DNA of 64,000 nt from Pseudobutyrivibrio xylanivorans (GCF_008935055.1 NZ_CP043028.1:633501-697500); one strand, 5' to 3'. Counted from the first letter of the stretch, positions 9,269 through 18,661 are shown. Numbers and translations: made by a program. Notes: generated by a model not told the origin, from the letters alone.

Positions 9269-10369
9269 TTATCTGGAACTATTCCCAAATCTTACTTTAC
9301 TAAAGATATTGCTTTTCGCCCAAACAAAAATATACGTAAGTCCAAATACAACTATAAATCTGACACCTATCACTATCAGATTTCTAAGCCAAACAGGTCC
9401 CTGCCAGTTATTAACAAAATCATACTGAAGGTAGACGCCTACTGCTGTTAATTCAATATTATGTATCAGCAAAACATATAGTGAATTTCTTCCAATACTT
9501 CGCAGACTGGTTGTAATTAAGCCTTTAGCTCTATTCAATCGCAAGAACCAATATATATTAGCAACAGCTACCAACGCCATTAAAAATATATACACAGGAC
9601 CATAAGGATAATAACTAAGGGCCATATTAAATTCTGCTCCTAATGCTAATGTAGCAAGAAAAACCAACGCACAAATGAGGGTAACTGAAATACTTATCTT
9701 TTTGCTTATATCTGCTATGAAGTACTTTTTCTTTTTTGCAAAGTACCCTATACACATATATAAGGTTGCCACAAGACCTTGAGATATACACCACGGAGTT
9801 GTCGGTCCCTTACTAATAATCCAACCGATTATTGAAGCGATAACACAAGCCGCAAAAAGCTTTTCCCCCTCAAAGTAATTAAGAAACTGATTAAATACAA
9901 CACTCCCTACAAACAATGCAACTAAAAACCACGCTACTCGGTTAGCTGGTATTTCATATCCAAATATTGCCAACGAATCTGACAATCCAAGTAATGACCC
10001 CAAGGCCAGTTTTATCGTCTCTTTGATTGTAGATTTAACTCCACCACCATATAACTCAAAATATGCTATTAGATGAACAATACACGTTAGTACAACAGTA
10101 ATGCAATATGGTATCATTATGGACTTAAACTGATGTCTAACGCACTTCTTAAAAGTAGTCTTTCTAAAGCCATATCCGCTCATAATAAATAATGCCGGCA
10201 AGCATGCAGTGCCTACTAGTGAAAAGATAACCACTGCTATCGTCATAAATACATCTCTATTATCAAAAATGCCATAACAATGTGAAAGTAGTATCGAAAC
10301 CATTATGACACCTTTATATAAATCAAACATTCCTAATGTATTTTTTATTTTAATATCTTTATTAAACAT
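9269..10369 (-). CDS. Membrane acyltransferase, acyltransferase-3 family
   Basis: About 366 residues with roughly ten hydrophobic segments, in the style of the acyltransferase-3 family that acylates surface sugars or lipids (an N-terminal FDLYKGVIMVSILLSHCYG segment followed by repeated TM helices). The ORF is open to an ATG at 10432, but the promoter -10 box is at 10417-10422, so that codon is upstream of or at the transcript start. The ATG at 10369 has AAGGAA at good spacing and was chosen. First gene of a three-gene operon with the ACP and the ligase. Target unknown; O-acylation of an extracellular glycan or teichoic acid is a reasonable guess. Confidence 0.75.
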   Translation of the reverse strand: MFNKDIKIKNTLGMFDLYKGVIMVSILLSHCYGIFDNRDVFMTIAVVIFSLVGTACLPALFIMSGYGFRKTTFKKCVRHQFKSIMIPYCITVVLTCIVHLIAYFELYGGGVKSTIKETIKLALGSLLGLSDSLAIFGYEIPANRVAWFLVALFVGSVVFNQFLNYFEGEKLFAACVIASIIGWIISKGPTTPWCISQGLVATLYMCIGYFAKKKKYFIADISKKISISVTLICALVFLATLALGAEFNMALSYYPYGPVYIFLMALVAVANIYWFLRLNRAKGLITTSLRSIGRNSLYVLLIHNIELTAVGVYLQYDFVNNWQGPVWLRNLIVIGVRFIVVFGLTYIFVWAKSNIFSKVRFGNSSR

Positions 10370-10416
10370 GCAGAATTCCTTATATTTTTTTGCCTTATTT
10401 TCGCTCAATTGATGTA

Positions 10417-10445
10417 ATATTAGCATTTCCATATACTATTGGCAA
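10417..10445 (-). promoter_or_regulatory. Promoter of the acyltransferase-ACP-ligase operon
   Basis: Minus-strand TTGCCA (10440-10445), 17-bp spacer, TAATAT (10417-10422). Its position decides the start of the downstream gene. Confidence 0.6.
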
Positions 10446-10462
10446 TTAGCATATTAAACATA

Positions 10463-10489
10463 AAATACCAGTCTATACGACTGGTATTT
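10463..10489 (-). terminator. Hairpin terminator after the HD-GYP gene
   Basis: AAATACCAGT (10463-10472) pairs with ACTGGTATTT (10480-10489); a TTTTATGTTT tract follows on the minus strand. It lies 35 bp after the HD-GYP stop. Confidence 0.6.
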
Positions 10490-10523
10490 ATCATCAAATT
10501 TTTTTCTCTTTAATTATGTCGAC

Positions 10524-11621
10524 TTATATACATGCCCTGATATACAAATCATTTCTTTTCCGCAAATCAACAAAGCCACCATCGTCCAACTTAACAAGCG
10601 GACTGGACAAGGCATTGTTGTTTATCATTGTGATGATGCCACGTGTTCCGTCTGACAGGAGGACTCCAGTTCTAAGATACGAATGTGCAATATTCTCCAA
10701 GAATACCTGAAGGACATTCTGGTCATATTTAGCCTTATCTTCACGTTGGAACTGAGCAATAACTTCAAATGGGCAGATTCCTGCTCTATAACATCTATCT
10801 GCAGTCATAGCATCATAAACATCAGTAATCGCTATAATTTTCGAATACTGATTTATGAAATCCTTTGTCAAGCCATAAGGATATCCGCTTCCATCATTTC
10901 TTTCATGATGTTGTAGTGCGGCAAGCTTAATACGTCTGTCAATCTCAAGATCCATTAGCAAATTGTAACCGAGAAGTGGGTGTTCCGCCATACGACCAAA
11001 TTCATCAGACGTAAGAGGGCCCTGCTTTGTAAGAATACTGTGAGGAACCAGTGATTTTCCAATATCATGGTAAAGTCCACACATTGTTAGAACATCCAGC
11101 TCTGTCTCATCTGTAATTCCAAGCCATGAGCCGCATACTCTGGAGATAATAGCAACATCTACGCAATGTTTAAAGGTAGATGTATCAATCTCCTGAACAT
11201 TTAGCATCATCGCCATAATTCCAAGGCCTGTTGAATGCTTTTCGAAAACTGTGTGGATATCATTTATCAACTCTGTGTCATCTATAGGAACTTTCTTATC
11301 CACAAAGTCGTTCACAATCTTTTCTAATCTATCCGCGCATTTAATGTAGGCGCGTTTAAATTCTGCAAATTCTGCACTATTTGTAATTCTCCAGGACTGA
11401 GTTTCACCTATAAATTCGTCAGGGGCATCAAAATCGTATTTTTCAACAGCATCCTCTTCATCCTGGACTGCAAGCTCCTGAATATTGTAGTAACTGAAGT
11501 GAAGCAGCTGTTGCGCTGTAACAGGAGTTCCTGCCTCAGCTAACAGCTGGCCGCGGGGGCTAACAATTCGCTCCGCTAATATCATTCCTGGTTTGATTTC
11601 GTTGACGAATATTTTCTTCAA
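10524..11621 (-). CDS. HD-GYP domain protein (probable c-di-GMP phosphodiesterase)
   Basis: 365 residues. The N-terminal ~100 residues (VNEIKPGMILAERIVSPRG) are the short domain often found ahead of HD-GYP modules. The catalytic domain carries HD in GLYHDIGKSLVP (~200) and the extended HHERNDGSGYPYG signature (~240), so the metal site and the GYP motif look intact. Such proteins hydrolyse cyclic di-GMP and tune surface attachment or motility; no sensor or receiver domain is visible. The start is TTG, with GAGGA eight bases upstream. The next Met is residue 13 and would cut the conserved N-terminus. A structured intergenic element that also terminates the upstream operon ends about 30 bp before this start. 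Confidence 0.85.
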   Translation of the reverse strand: MKKIFVNEIKPGMILAERIVSPRGQLLAEAGTPVTAQQLLHFSYYNIQELAVQDEEDAVEKYDFDAPDEFIGETQSWRITNSAEFAEFKRAYIKCADRLEKIVNDFVDKKVPIDDTELINDIHTVFEKHSTGLGIMAMMLNVQEIDTSTFKHCVDVAIISRVCGSWLGITDETELDVLTMCGLYHDIGKSLVPHSILTKQGPLTSDEFGRMAEHPLLGYNLLMDLEIDRRIKLAALQHHERNDGSGYPYGLTKDFINQYSKIIAITDVYDAMTADRCYRAGICPFEVIAQFQREDKAKYDQNVLQVFLENIAHSYLRTGVLLSDGTRGIITMINNNALSSPLVKLDDGGFVDLRKRNDLYIRACI

Positions 11622-11651
11622 TACGATATCCTCTTGATAAATATGAAAAAA

Positions 11652-11739
11652 AGCTTGTAACTGTCAAGCTCTTATATTTCTCAAGCGATGCTTTCTATGC
11701 AGAGCGGAGAAATCATAAAGCTTGACAGTGTAACAAGCT
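11652..11739 (-). terminator. Long capped hairpin, terminator of the nucleoside ABC operon (structured-element family A, copy 1)
   Basis: Stems: AGCTTGTAAC-TGTCAAGCT (11652-11670) pairs with 11719-11739 apart from a 2-nt bulge, and ATTTCTC (11676-11682) pairs with GAGAAAT (11707-11713). On the minus strand the structure is followed by a T-run, so it can terminate the permease transcript. The apex (CTCCGCTC, UGC, 7-nt loop, GCA, UCGCUUGAG on the minus strand) recurs at 21281-21311 with a compensated stem; see findings. Confidence 0.75.
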
Positions 11740-11749
11740 GTAGTTACGT

Positions 11750-12694
11750 CTATCTAGCACCCTTATCGTATGGAATACCCTCTGCTTTTGGAGCACGAGA
11801 ATTCTGTGATGTAAATGCAAGAACGATAAGTGAAACGATGTATGGGAACATGTTGTATACAGTTCCTGAGATAGGAAGTGCATGAAGGAATCCGATTCCC
11901 ATATATACGTTTGAAAGTGAGCGGAATAAAGCAAAAAGCACTGCTGACCAAGCAATACGCTCTGGCTTCCACTGACCGAAAATCATAACTGCAAGAGCTA
12001 GGAAACCTGCACCTGCAACACCATAATCAAAGTGCCATGTAGAGTTTGCTGCGCAGATGTAAATGATTCCACCAAGTCCTCCGAGGAATCCTGACATCAA
12101 TACGCCGATGTATCTCATAGCATAAACATTGATACCAACTGAATCAGCTGCCTGTGGATGCTCACCACATGCGCGGATACGAAGCGCAAGCTTTGTCTTG
12201 TAGAAAAATACGATAGCAACTACAAGGAGAACAGCTGCAACTACGATAAACCAGCTAAGCTGAAGCTTTCCGATGCTAAACATGAAAGCGTTGTGTCCAC
12301 GAACATAATCAAGCTTTGCAGAGAAATCTGTGCCGCCTGAACGAGCTGTGTTGAAGCCCTTAATAATAACTGTTGCTGATGCTGTAGCAAGCATGTTAAG
12401 TGCTGTTCCGATAAGTGTCTGATCAGCCTTGAAGTTGATACAAGCAACCGCAATCAAAAGTGATGAAAGCATACCAGCAACTGCTGATGCTAAAAGTGTA
12501 AGGCAAATGATTGTGCCTCTTGATGCATCCTCTGGAAGGAGAACCATTACCATAGCTCCTGCCATAGCACCGAATACCATAATACCCTCGAGACCCAGGT
12601 TGATGATACCGCTTCGCTCTGAGAACATACCTCCCAAAGCAACAAGGATAAGAACTGCTGAGAAAATCAGGGTGTACTGAATTAATAATAGCAT
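11750..12694 (-). CDS. Nucleoside ABC transporter permease (second permease)
   Basis: 314-residue membrane permease of the BPD_transp_2 (branched-chain/ribose-type) family, corresponding to the NupQ/YufQ position in BMP-type nucleoside importers. About eight to nine hydrophobic segments, with the family-like motif GLEGIMVFGAMAGAM near residue 37 and RACGEHPQAADSVGINV near 185. It starts 3 bp after the stop of the other permease. With the ATPase and lipoprotein it should form a guanosine/purine nucleoside-type uptake system. The cytidine deaminase and deoC nearby fit nucleoside catabolism. Confidence 0.9.
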   Translation of the reverse strand: MLLLIQYTLIFSAVLILVALGGMFSERSGIINLGLEGIMVFGAMAGAMVMVLLPEDASRGTIICLTLLASAVAGMLSSLLIAVACINFKADQTLIGTALNMLATASATVIIKGFNTARSGGTDFSAKLDYVRGHNAFMFSIGKLQLSWFIVVAAVLLVVAIVFFYKTKLALRIRACGEHPQAADSVGINVYAMRYIGVLMSGFLGGLGGIIYICAANSTWHFDYGVAGAGFLALAVMIFGQWKPERIAWSAVLFALFRSLSNVYMGIGFLHALPISGTVYNMFPYIVSLIVLAFTSQNSRAPKAEGIPYDKGAR

Positions 12695-12697
12695 TGA

Positions 12698-13846
12698 CTA
12701 CACCTCCTTTTCTTCAGCTTTTTTAGCTGTATCGTCTGGCTCCGCATTGGCGTTAACCTTTACCTTGCCAGGTCTGTTAAGTATAGTTCTAAAGAATAAT
12801 ACGAATCCGCAGAGATAAATAATTATTGAAATCATAAGATCTGCAACCTGTGGATTGTAATAGTTTGTGTTGAGGTACTGACCACCAAGTGTAATGTACT
12901 CAACGAAAAGTCCTGCAATGATAGCTCCGATTGGATGAAGACCACCAAGGAATGCAACAGCGATTCCATTAAAGCCCATGCTTGGAACAGAAGATGCAAT
13001 CTTGAAATGCTCGATACCAGTCAAATAATAGAGACCAGCAGCCATTCCTGCGATAGCACCAGAAATAACAAGTGTAAGAATAATATTACGCTTTGCATTC
13101 ATACCAGAATACTTAGCAGCTTCCTTGTTGTGACCCGTGGCCTTAAGCTCATAACCGAATGTTGTCTTGTTGAGAACTACAAGAATAACGATTGCAATGA
13201 TAATTGTGATTGGAATAGCAATTGTCATGTACTCATTGCCTCCAAAGAAATCCTGCATAAAGCCTGGAAGAAGTCCTGCAGGATTTAACTCCTTAATCTC
13301 GTATGTCTCAGACTTTGACTGATTCATACACTTCTCCCCACCAAGGATGATATTACAGATGTATAAGCCAATCCAGTTGAGCATGATACCTGCGATAACC
13401 TCGTTTACATTGAATAGTGCCTTGAAGCATCCAGCTAGGAAGCCCCAAACTGCACCTGCAACGATTGCTGCAATAAGGCAAAGTGCCCAATTCCAACCAA
13501 GTGCAAGTGATGTATAAAGGCTGGCAATAATACCAACTGTATACTGACCTGCTGCACCAATGTTGAAAAGTCCAGCCTTGTATGCAAAGAGAATAGCCTC
13601 TGCGCAAAGGATAACTGGAACTGATTTAACTAAGAATGAACCCATGTACTTCATAAGAGTAGCTGTACTGGCAATTCTGTACTTGAAGAAGTTTGTAAGA
13701 ATTGCTGACATACCCTCACCTGCATGCTCTGCATTCATGAAGCAAAGGATAATATAACCTAAAATAATACCTAAGATAGCACATAAAACAGAAGCAAGTA
13801 ATGTCTGTACTGCCGGTCTTTTCAAAAAGCTTGTTTTCTCTGCCAT
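12698..13846 (-). CDS. Nucleoside ABC transporter permease (first permease)
   Basis: 382 residues, NupP/YufP-like permease with a longer N-terminus than its partner. The motif LKATGHNKEAAKYSGMNAKR is the cytoplasmic coupling segment typical of this family, and SVPSMGFNGIAVAFLGGLHP is another conserved loop. The ATG overlaps the stop of the ATPase gene (TAATG), showing translational coupling. The hydrophilic C-terminal tail (KVKVNANAEPDDTAKKAEEKE) is probably cytoplasmic. Confidence 0.9.
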   Translation of the reverse strand: MAEKTSFLKRPAVQTLLASVLCAILGIILGYIILCFMNAEHAGEGMSAILTNFFKYRIASTATLMKYMGSFLVKSVPVILCAEAILFAYKAGLFNIGAAGQYTVGIIASLYTSLALGWNWALCLIAAIVAGAVWGFLAGCFKALFNVNEVIAGIMLNWIGLYICNIILGGEKCMNQSKSETYEIKELNPAGLLPGFMQDFFGGNEYMTIAIPITIIIAIVILVVLNKTTFGYELKATGHNKEAAKYSGMNAKRNIILTLVISGAIAGMAAGLYYLTGIEHFKIASSVPSMGFNGIAVAFLGGLHPIGAIIAGLFVEYITLGGQYLNTNYYNPQVADLMISIIIYLCGFVLFFRTILNRPGKVKVNANAEPDDTAKKAEEKEV

Positions 13847-15384
13847 TACTTAGCCTCCTTTCTGTCGTCACGTTTTGCACCTGACATGTATAATCCCAAT
13901 TCCTGAAGTGTAGTAGTCTTTGGATCAACCTCACCAACTATCTCACCTTCATACATAACAAGAATTCTATCAGAAAGGTTCATAACCTCATCCAACTCAA
14001 GTGAAACGAGAAGAATTGCCTTTCCAGCATCACGTTCCTTAACGATTTCCTTGTGGATGTATTCGATAGCACCAACGTCAAGACCACGGGTAGGCTGTAC
14101 AGCGATAAGAAGCTCATGCTGTCTGTCCATTTCACGTGCTACAATTGCCTTCTGCTGGTTACCACCTGACATAGAGCGAACAATTGTCTTAGCGCCCTGT
14201 CCAGAACGAACATCGAAGGCCTGTGCTAATCTGTCAGAGTACTTTCTCATGTCAGCCTTCTTGATGATACCCTTGTTGTTGAAAGCAGGCTCAAAGTATC
14301 TCTGGAGAATCATATTCTCCTCGAGAGTGTAGTCAAGAACGAGACCATGCTTATGTCTATCCTCAGGAATGTGACTCATTCCGTGAGTATTCTTATAACG
14401 TATAGACTTCTTAGTGATGTCCTCACCACAGAGAGTAATCTTACCGCTTTCAATATTGTCAAGACCTGTAAGAGCTCCTACAAACTCTGTCTGACCGTTT
14501 CCATCAATACCTGCGATACAAACGATTTCGCCTGCACGAACATTGAATGAAACATTGTGAACTGAATCATTTGAATGAAGCTTGCTCTTTACACAGACAT
14601 TCTCTACCTTGAGAACCTCATCACCTGGCTTAGCCTCTTCCTTGTCAACAGCAAACTTAACGTCACGACCTACCATCATTGATGAAAGCTCTTCCTTTGT
14701 GGTGTTTGCGACATCAACAGTACCGATATATTTACCCTTACGAAGGATAGAGCATCTATCAGCAACTTCCATGATTTCGTTAAGCTTGTGTGTAATGAAA
14801 AGAATTGACTTGCCCTCGGCTGCCAAGTCCTTCATGATTTTCATAAGCTCGTCAATTTCCTGTGGAGTAAGAACTGCTGTAGGCTCATCAAAGATAAGGA
14901 TATCGTTGTCCCTATAAAGCATCTTGAGGATTTCTACACGCTGCTGCATACCAACAGTGATGTCCTCAATCAAAGCGTCTGGATCAACCTTGAGGTTGTA
15001 CTTGTTAGACAGGTCTAAAACCTTTTTACGCGCCTCTGCCTTTGTCAAAAAGCCAAACTTACTAGGCTCTGAACCTAAGATAATATTGTCCAGAACTGTG
15101 AAAATATCAACCAGCATGAAATGCTGATGTACCATACCAATACCAAGATCTGTAGCGTCGTTAGGATTATTAATCTTAACTTCCTTACCGTCCTTTTTAA
15201 TAACTCCCTTTTCCGGTGTATAGAGTCCGAAAAGAACACTCATGAGTGTGGACTTGCCGGCGCCGTTCTCCCCGAGAAGTGCATGAATCTCACCACGCTT
15301 CAATTGCAAAGTAATATCATCATTTGCAATAATGCCAGGAAATTCTTTTGTAATATGCAACATCTCAATTACATAATCTTCCAT
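13846..15384 (-). CDS. Nucleoside ABC transporter ATP-binding protein (double ATPase)
   Basis: 512 residues with two fused nucleotide-binding domains, as in NupO/YufO, MglA and RbsA. The first domain has Walker [12 protein letters not shown] (~36) and Walker [12 protein letters not shown]. The second has a degenerate P-loop ([10 protein letters not shown], lacking the GK[ST] ending) and the signature [14 protein letters not shown], with a [13 protein letters not shown]-loop. This asymmetry is normal for the family. It powers uptake through the two downstream permeases. A terminator at 15451-15483 separates it from the binding-protein gene, so read-through probably sets its lower expression. 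Confidence 0.93.
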   Translation of the reverse strand: MEDYVIEMLHITKEFPGIIANDDITLQLKRGEIHALLGENGAGKSTLMSVLFGLYTPEKGVIKKDGKEVKINNPNDATDLGIGMVHQHFMLVDIFTVLDNIILGSEPSKFGFLTKAEARKKVLDLSNKYNLKVDPDALIEDITVGMQQRVEILKMLYRDNDILIFDEPTAVLTPQEIDELMKIMKDLAAEGKSILFITHKLNEIMEVADRCSILRKGKYIGTVDVANTTKEELSSMMVGRDVKFAVDKEEAKPGDEVLKVENVCVKSKLHSNDSVHNVSFNVRAGEIVCIAGIDGNGQTEFVGALTGLDNIESGKITLCGEDITKKSIRYKNTHGMSHIPEDRHKHGLVLDYTLEENMILQRYFEPAFNNKGIIKKADMRKYSDRLAQAFDVRSGQGAKTIVRSMSGGNQQKAIVAREMDRQHELLIAVQPTRGLDVGAIEYIHKEIVKERDAGKAILLVSLELDEVMNLSDRILVMYEGEIVGEVDPKTTTLQELGLYMSGAKRDDRKEAK

Positions 15385-15450
15385 CGCAGTACCCTTTCTT
15401 AGTTATACTCATATACAATAATTATACTGAATTCAATGATTTTTCACAAT

Positions 15451-15483
15451 AAAAAAATAGGGCTTTCCGATACCGGAAAGCCC
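15451..15483 (-). terminator. Terminator between the binding-protein gene and the ABC ATPase gene
   Basis: GGGCTTTCCG (15460-15469) pairs with CGGAAAGCCC (15474-15483), followed on the minus strand by T7 (15451-15457). Partial termination here would give more binding protein than transporter. Confidence 0.85.
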
Positions 15484-15521
15484 ATAATTTACACCTCATT
15501 CTACACTAACGTGACCAGAAA

Positions 15522-16700
15522 TTAGTGAATGTTATCAAATTCCTTTACAGAGATTTCTGTCTTAGGCATAGCATCTGTTGAGTTATCAACTGTGATTGTT
15601 CCATCATTTAATGAAGCAACAAGTGCCTTGTAATCATCTACTGTGAAGTTTGTCATTGTCCATGTGTCAGTTGGAAGCTGAACATAGTTAAGTGAAGGAT
15701 CTGTACCTGATACGATACCAAGGTTCTCGATCTTTCCTGAGTAGTTAGACCAGTTACCTGCGAAGAGATCTGTAAGTGTAGCATCAACTGTTGCTGCAAG
15801 ACCCTTCATAGCTGAAGTAACGCAAAGGCCTTCTACGCCGTACTGGCTCTCGATTGTACCAGACTGATCAACGTCAACACCGATAACCTTACCATCTACC
15901 TTTGTAGCAGCCTCGCAAGCTGATGTGTAGATACCACCACCACAAGCGAATACTACTTCTGTACCGTTTGAATACCATGTATCCATCTGAGCTGTGATAG
16001 CGTCATCACCATAGAACTGGCCACCATATACATAGTTAACCTGAACATCTGATGTGTTGCCAAGCTCAACTGCTGCATCGTTAGCACCCTGAACGAAGCC
16101 AAAGCCGTAACGGATAACAGCTGGAACAGCCATACCGCCAAGGAAACCAAGCTTCTTGTAGCCTTCCTTAACAGCTGCATAACCTGCCATGTAACCAGCA
16201 AGCTCTTCCTGATATGTGAATGAGCAAACGTTTGCTGGAAGTGTATAATCACCAAAATCACCAGGACCACAGTCAAGAGCGATGATTGTTACGTTTGGAT
16301 AATCCTCAGCAACTGACATGATCATGTTTGCAAATAAGTAACCTGGAACAACGATTACGTTGTAGCCATCTGTAACAGCGTTCTCAAATGAAGCGATACG
16401 AGCATCATCTGAATCCTCAGTTGGCTTGTAGTACTGGAACTTTACATTGTTCTTCTCTGCGAATGCCTTAGCAGCCTCGTATGTTGTCTGGTTGAATGAC
16501 ATATCTGTGATATCACCAGAGTCTGTAATCATTGCGATTGTGTAATCGCTAGCTGCTGCCTCATCTGCAGCCCCCTCTTCTGTTGTTGCTGCTGCATCAT
16601 CTGATGAAGCTGTCTCGCTTGATGAAGATGATCCGCATCCAACAAACATAGTAGCTACCATTGAAGCTACAAGAAGTACGCTTAATAACTTCTTTTTCAT
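15522..16700 (-). CDS. BMP-family nucleoside-binding lipoprotein
   Basis: About 392 residues. A signal peptide MKKKLLSVLLVASMVATMFV is followed by a lipobox cysteine at residue 22 and a Ser/Glu/Ala-rich linker. The mature domain is the Bmp/PnrA-type periplasmic-binding fold that binds purine nucleosides (YTIAMITDSGDITDMSFNQ is the conserved start; GYKKLGFLGGMAVPAV and VIGVDVDQSGTIES are other family blocks). The ORF is open to a GTG at 16748, but the ATG at 16700 has AGGAGG and begins the signal peptide, and the promoter lies just upstream. It feeds the ABC genes downstream. Confidence 0.93.
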   Translation of the reverse strand: MKKKLLSVLLVASMVATMFVGCGSSSSSETASSDDAAATTEEGAADEAAASDYTIAMITDSGDITDMSFNQTTYEAAKAFAEKNNVKFQYYKPTEDSDDARIASFENAVTDGYNVIVVPGYLFANMIMSVAEDYPNVTIIALDCGPGDFGDYTLPANVCSFTYQEELAGYMAGYAAVKEGYKKLGFLGGMAVPAVIRYGFGFVQGANDAAVELGNTSDVQVNYVYGGQFYGDDAITAQMDTWYSNGTEVVFACGGGIYTSACEAATKVDGKVIGVDVDQSGTIESQYGVEGLCVTSAMKGLAATVDATLTDLFAGNWSNYSGKIENLGIVSGTDPSLNYVQLPTDTWTMTNFTVDDYKALVASLNDGTITVDNSTDAMPKTEISVKEFDNIH

Positions 16701-16757
16701 TCTTTCATTCCTCCTATGAATCCGTCTTCTATTAGTTTTAGAAAACACCTAAGGCTA

Positions 16758-16785
16758 ATTATAAAGAATTCGCCGTATTTTGCAA
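16758..16785 (-). promoter_or_regulatory. Promoter of the nucleoside-uptake operon
   Basis: Minus-strand TTGCAA (16780-16785), 16-bp spacer, perfect TATAAT (16758-16763). It lies between cdd and the lipoprotein gene. Confidence 0.65.
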
Positions 16786-16794
16786 GGTTTTTGA

Positions 16795-17259
16795 TTAATC
16801 TAGCTTTAAGTTTTCTGGTCCAAAGCCTAAAGGCAGCATTTCTGCCAATGTAACAACCTTGATGTGCACCTGTGACTCGTCCAGTTTCCCTAAATCTGTT
16901 ACGTTATCAACCTCAGCAAGAAGGATTTCGAAAGCTTTTGGATCTGTAAACTCTCTAAGCACCTGCCTACATACCCCACAAGGAGCACAATATGGCAGTG
17001 CTGTAAGATTATCCATACCACCAACGATAGCTATTCTCTTAAAGTTCTTCACGCCTTCACTAACAGCCTTAAATACCGCTGTGCGTTCAGCACAATTTGT
17101 TGGTGTATATCCTGCATTTTCAATATTACACCCCTTAAAAACCCTGCCATCAGCAGACTCAATCGCCGCACCAACCTTATGATGAGAATATGGTGCATAA
17201 GCCATTTCTCTAGCCTCAAGGGCCAGCTTAATCAATTCAAAATCTGTCAAATTACTCAC
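16795..17259 (-). CDS. cdd: Cytidine deaminase
   Basis: 154-residue zinc-dependent cytidine/deoxycytidine deaminase that forms uridine in pyrimidine salvage. The active-site motif NCAERTA (zinc Cys and catalytic Glu, ~55) and the second zinc motif PCGVCRQVL (~90) are intact, with the substrate motif GCNIENAGY just before them. The start is GTG at 17259, with AGGTGAT upstream, 4 bp after the stop of the TPR gene, so it is co-transcribed with that gene. It lies directly upstream of the nucleoside uptake operon. Confidence 0.95.
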   Translation of the reverse strand: MSNLTDFELIKLALEAREMAYAPYSHHKVGAAIESADGRVFKGCNIENAGYTPTNCAERTAVFKAVSEGVKNFKRIAIVGGMDNLTALPYCAPCGVCRQVLREFTDPKAFEILLAEVDNVTDLGKLDESQVHIKVVTLAEMLPLGFGPENLKLD

Positions 17260-17263
17260 CTAC

Positions 17264-18661
17264 TTAATCACCTATTTCTGTAGCAGAAAGCTCTGTATCG
17301 TCAGCAGCAATATATACCTTTGCCTGACGTCCCCATTTATTATTAGGATGGCTCTCCACAACTTTATTGAAGCATTCCAATGCCTGTTCAGTCTGTCCCG
17401 TCAACCTGTAACAGTCCCCAAGAAGGAACAGCGCTGCGCCGTCATTGTAACCTTCGTCAATATCAACCACATTCTTGAAGTTGATAATTGCGCTCTCATA
17501 ATTTTCCTCTGTGTAGAAGGAATTGCCGTCATCATAATAGCCCTGAATAATAGCCGGAGCAATTTGGCTATAAAGGGTATCATAAAACTTTTGTCCCTGT
17601 TCTCCAAGCACCTCTTTCGTAACAAGCTGAATATACTCACTTGCTGCAGCACTGTCACCAGCCGCATAGGAATTTTGAGCTGCAAGAAGATTGTCATATG
17701 ATGTCGCCACATCCTGCTTATCCTCGTATGCAGCAAGACTTTTCTTAAGACTGTCAATCTCATCCTGAAGGGCCTGATTATCACTTCGTGATTGAGAGAG
17801 TGTTTCATTCAATGATAATACCGTTTCTGTATTTCCATCAGTCATATTGTCGCGAACTGTTGGGACTATCAGGAAGAAGCAAATCAAAAGACCAACAACC
17901 ATACCAAGCACAATATTTATCAAGCTTGTGCGGGTGTTATCCAACATACTCCTGAAGGAGCTTTCTGACATTATTACAGTGTCATTCCCGTCTGCGAAAG
18001 TAACAACATCATTCTTCTTTTTACGCTTTCCGGTATTCTGTTCCTTGAGGCGTTCCTTCACCTCATGGATATAGCGGATAGTGGTTGTGTTGTTGCTATC
18101 GATTTTCGCCGCAGCTGAGAGGACTTTTCTTGCATCGGCAAACTTATTCTCCTGGATATACAAAAGTCCAAGAAGTTGATGTGCTTTTACAAGATTTGGA
18201 TTCTGACTGATAACCTTTTTCAACTGAATCATAGCTAAATCGCGGCTACCAGACTTACAGTATTCAATTGCCTGATTATATTTCTTGATTGTGGAATTTA
18301 GCTTGTTTAAAAGCCCTGGATCACTTTCAATTTCCGCAAGATATCTGTCAGCAAAAGGATTATCCTCCTCCTGAAGATTCTTGGAAAGAACCCACTCATT
18401 GATTGCACGAACTGTCTCACCAACCTGGTAATAGCACAAACCTAGAAGATTTCTAGCATTGGTGTTGTACTTGTAGTATTGAAGTGAGGTTTTAAGTGCT
18501 TCAATTGCACCGGACAAATCGTGAACCTTCGCCTTTTCCAAGCCCTGATTATAGAACAAATAAGATGTATAAATAATCTGTTTGTATAACAAAATATCGG
18601 CGCCGCAATTGTAACAGACTTTGTCGTTACCAACCTCGGCACCACACATAAAGCATTGCAT
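17264..18661 (-). CDS. Zinc-ribbon, TPR and single-pass membrane protein of unknown function
   Basis: 465 residues. An N-terminal zinc ribbon (Cys3, Cys6, Cys16, Cys19 in MQCFMCGAEVGN...CYNCG) is followed by TPR repeats (GAIEALKTSLQYYKYNTNAR, MIQLKKVISQNPNLVKAHQL), a basic linker (KRKKKND), one membrane helix (~245-268: LINIVLGMVVGLLICFFLIV), a coiled coil (~285-315) and C-terminal TPRs (ESAIINFKNVVDIDEGYN, ALECFNKVVESHPNNKWG). By topology the zinc ribbon should face the cytoplasm and the C-terminal TPRs the outside. No enzymatic motif is visible, so a scaffold role is likely. Second-last gene of the FapA/small-protein/TPR/cdd group. Confidence 0.75.
   Translation of the reverse strand: MQCFMCGAEVGNDKVCYNCGADILLYKQIIYTSYLFYNQGLEKAKVHDLSGAIEALKTSLQYYKYNTNARNLLGLCYYQVGETVRAINEWVLSKNLQEEDNPFADRYLAEIESDPGLLNKLNSTIKKYNQAIEYCKSGSRDLAMIQLKKVISQNPNLVKAHQLLGLLYIQENKFADARKVLSAAAKIDSNNTTTIRYIHEVKERLKEQNTGKRKKKNDVVTFADGNDTVIMSESSFRSMLDNTRTSLINIVLGMVVGLLICFFLIVPTVRDNMTDGNTETVLSLNETLSQSRSDNQALQDEIDSLKKSLAAYEDKQDVATSYDNLLAAQNSYAAGDSAAASEYIQLVTKEVLGEQGQKFYDTLYSQIAPAIIQGYYDDGNSFYTEENYESAIINFKNVVDIDEGYNDGAALFLLGDCYRLTGQTEQALECFNKVVESHPNNKWGRQAKVYIAADDTELSATEIGD

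Noticed and set aside
10370..10432. Longer N-terminus of the membrane acyltransferase
   Set aside because: The ATG at 10432 lies upstream of the -10 box and has no ribosome-binding site, while 10369 has AAGGAA.
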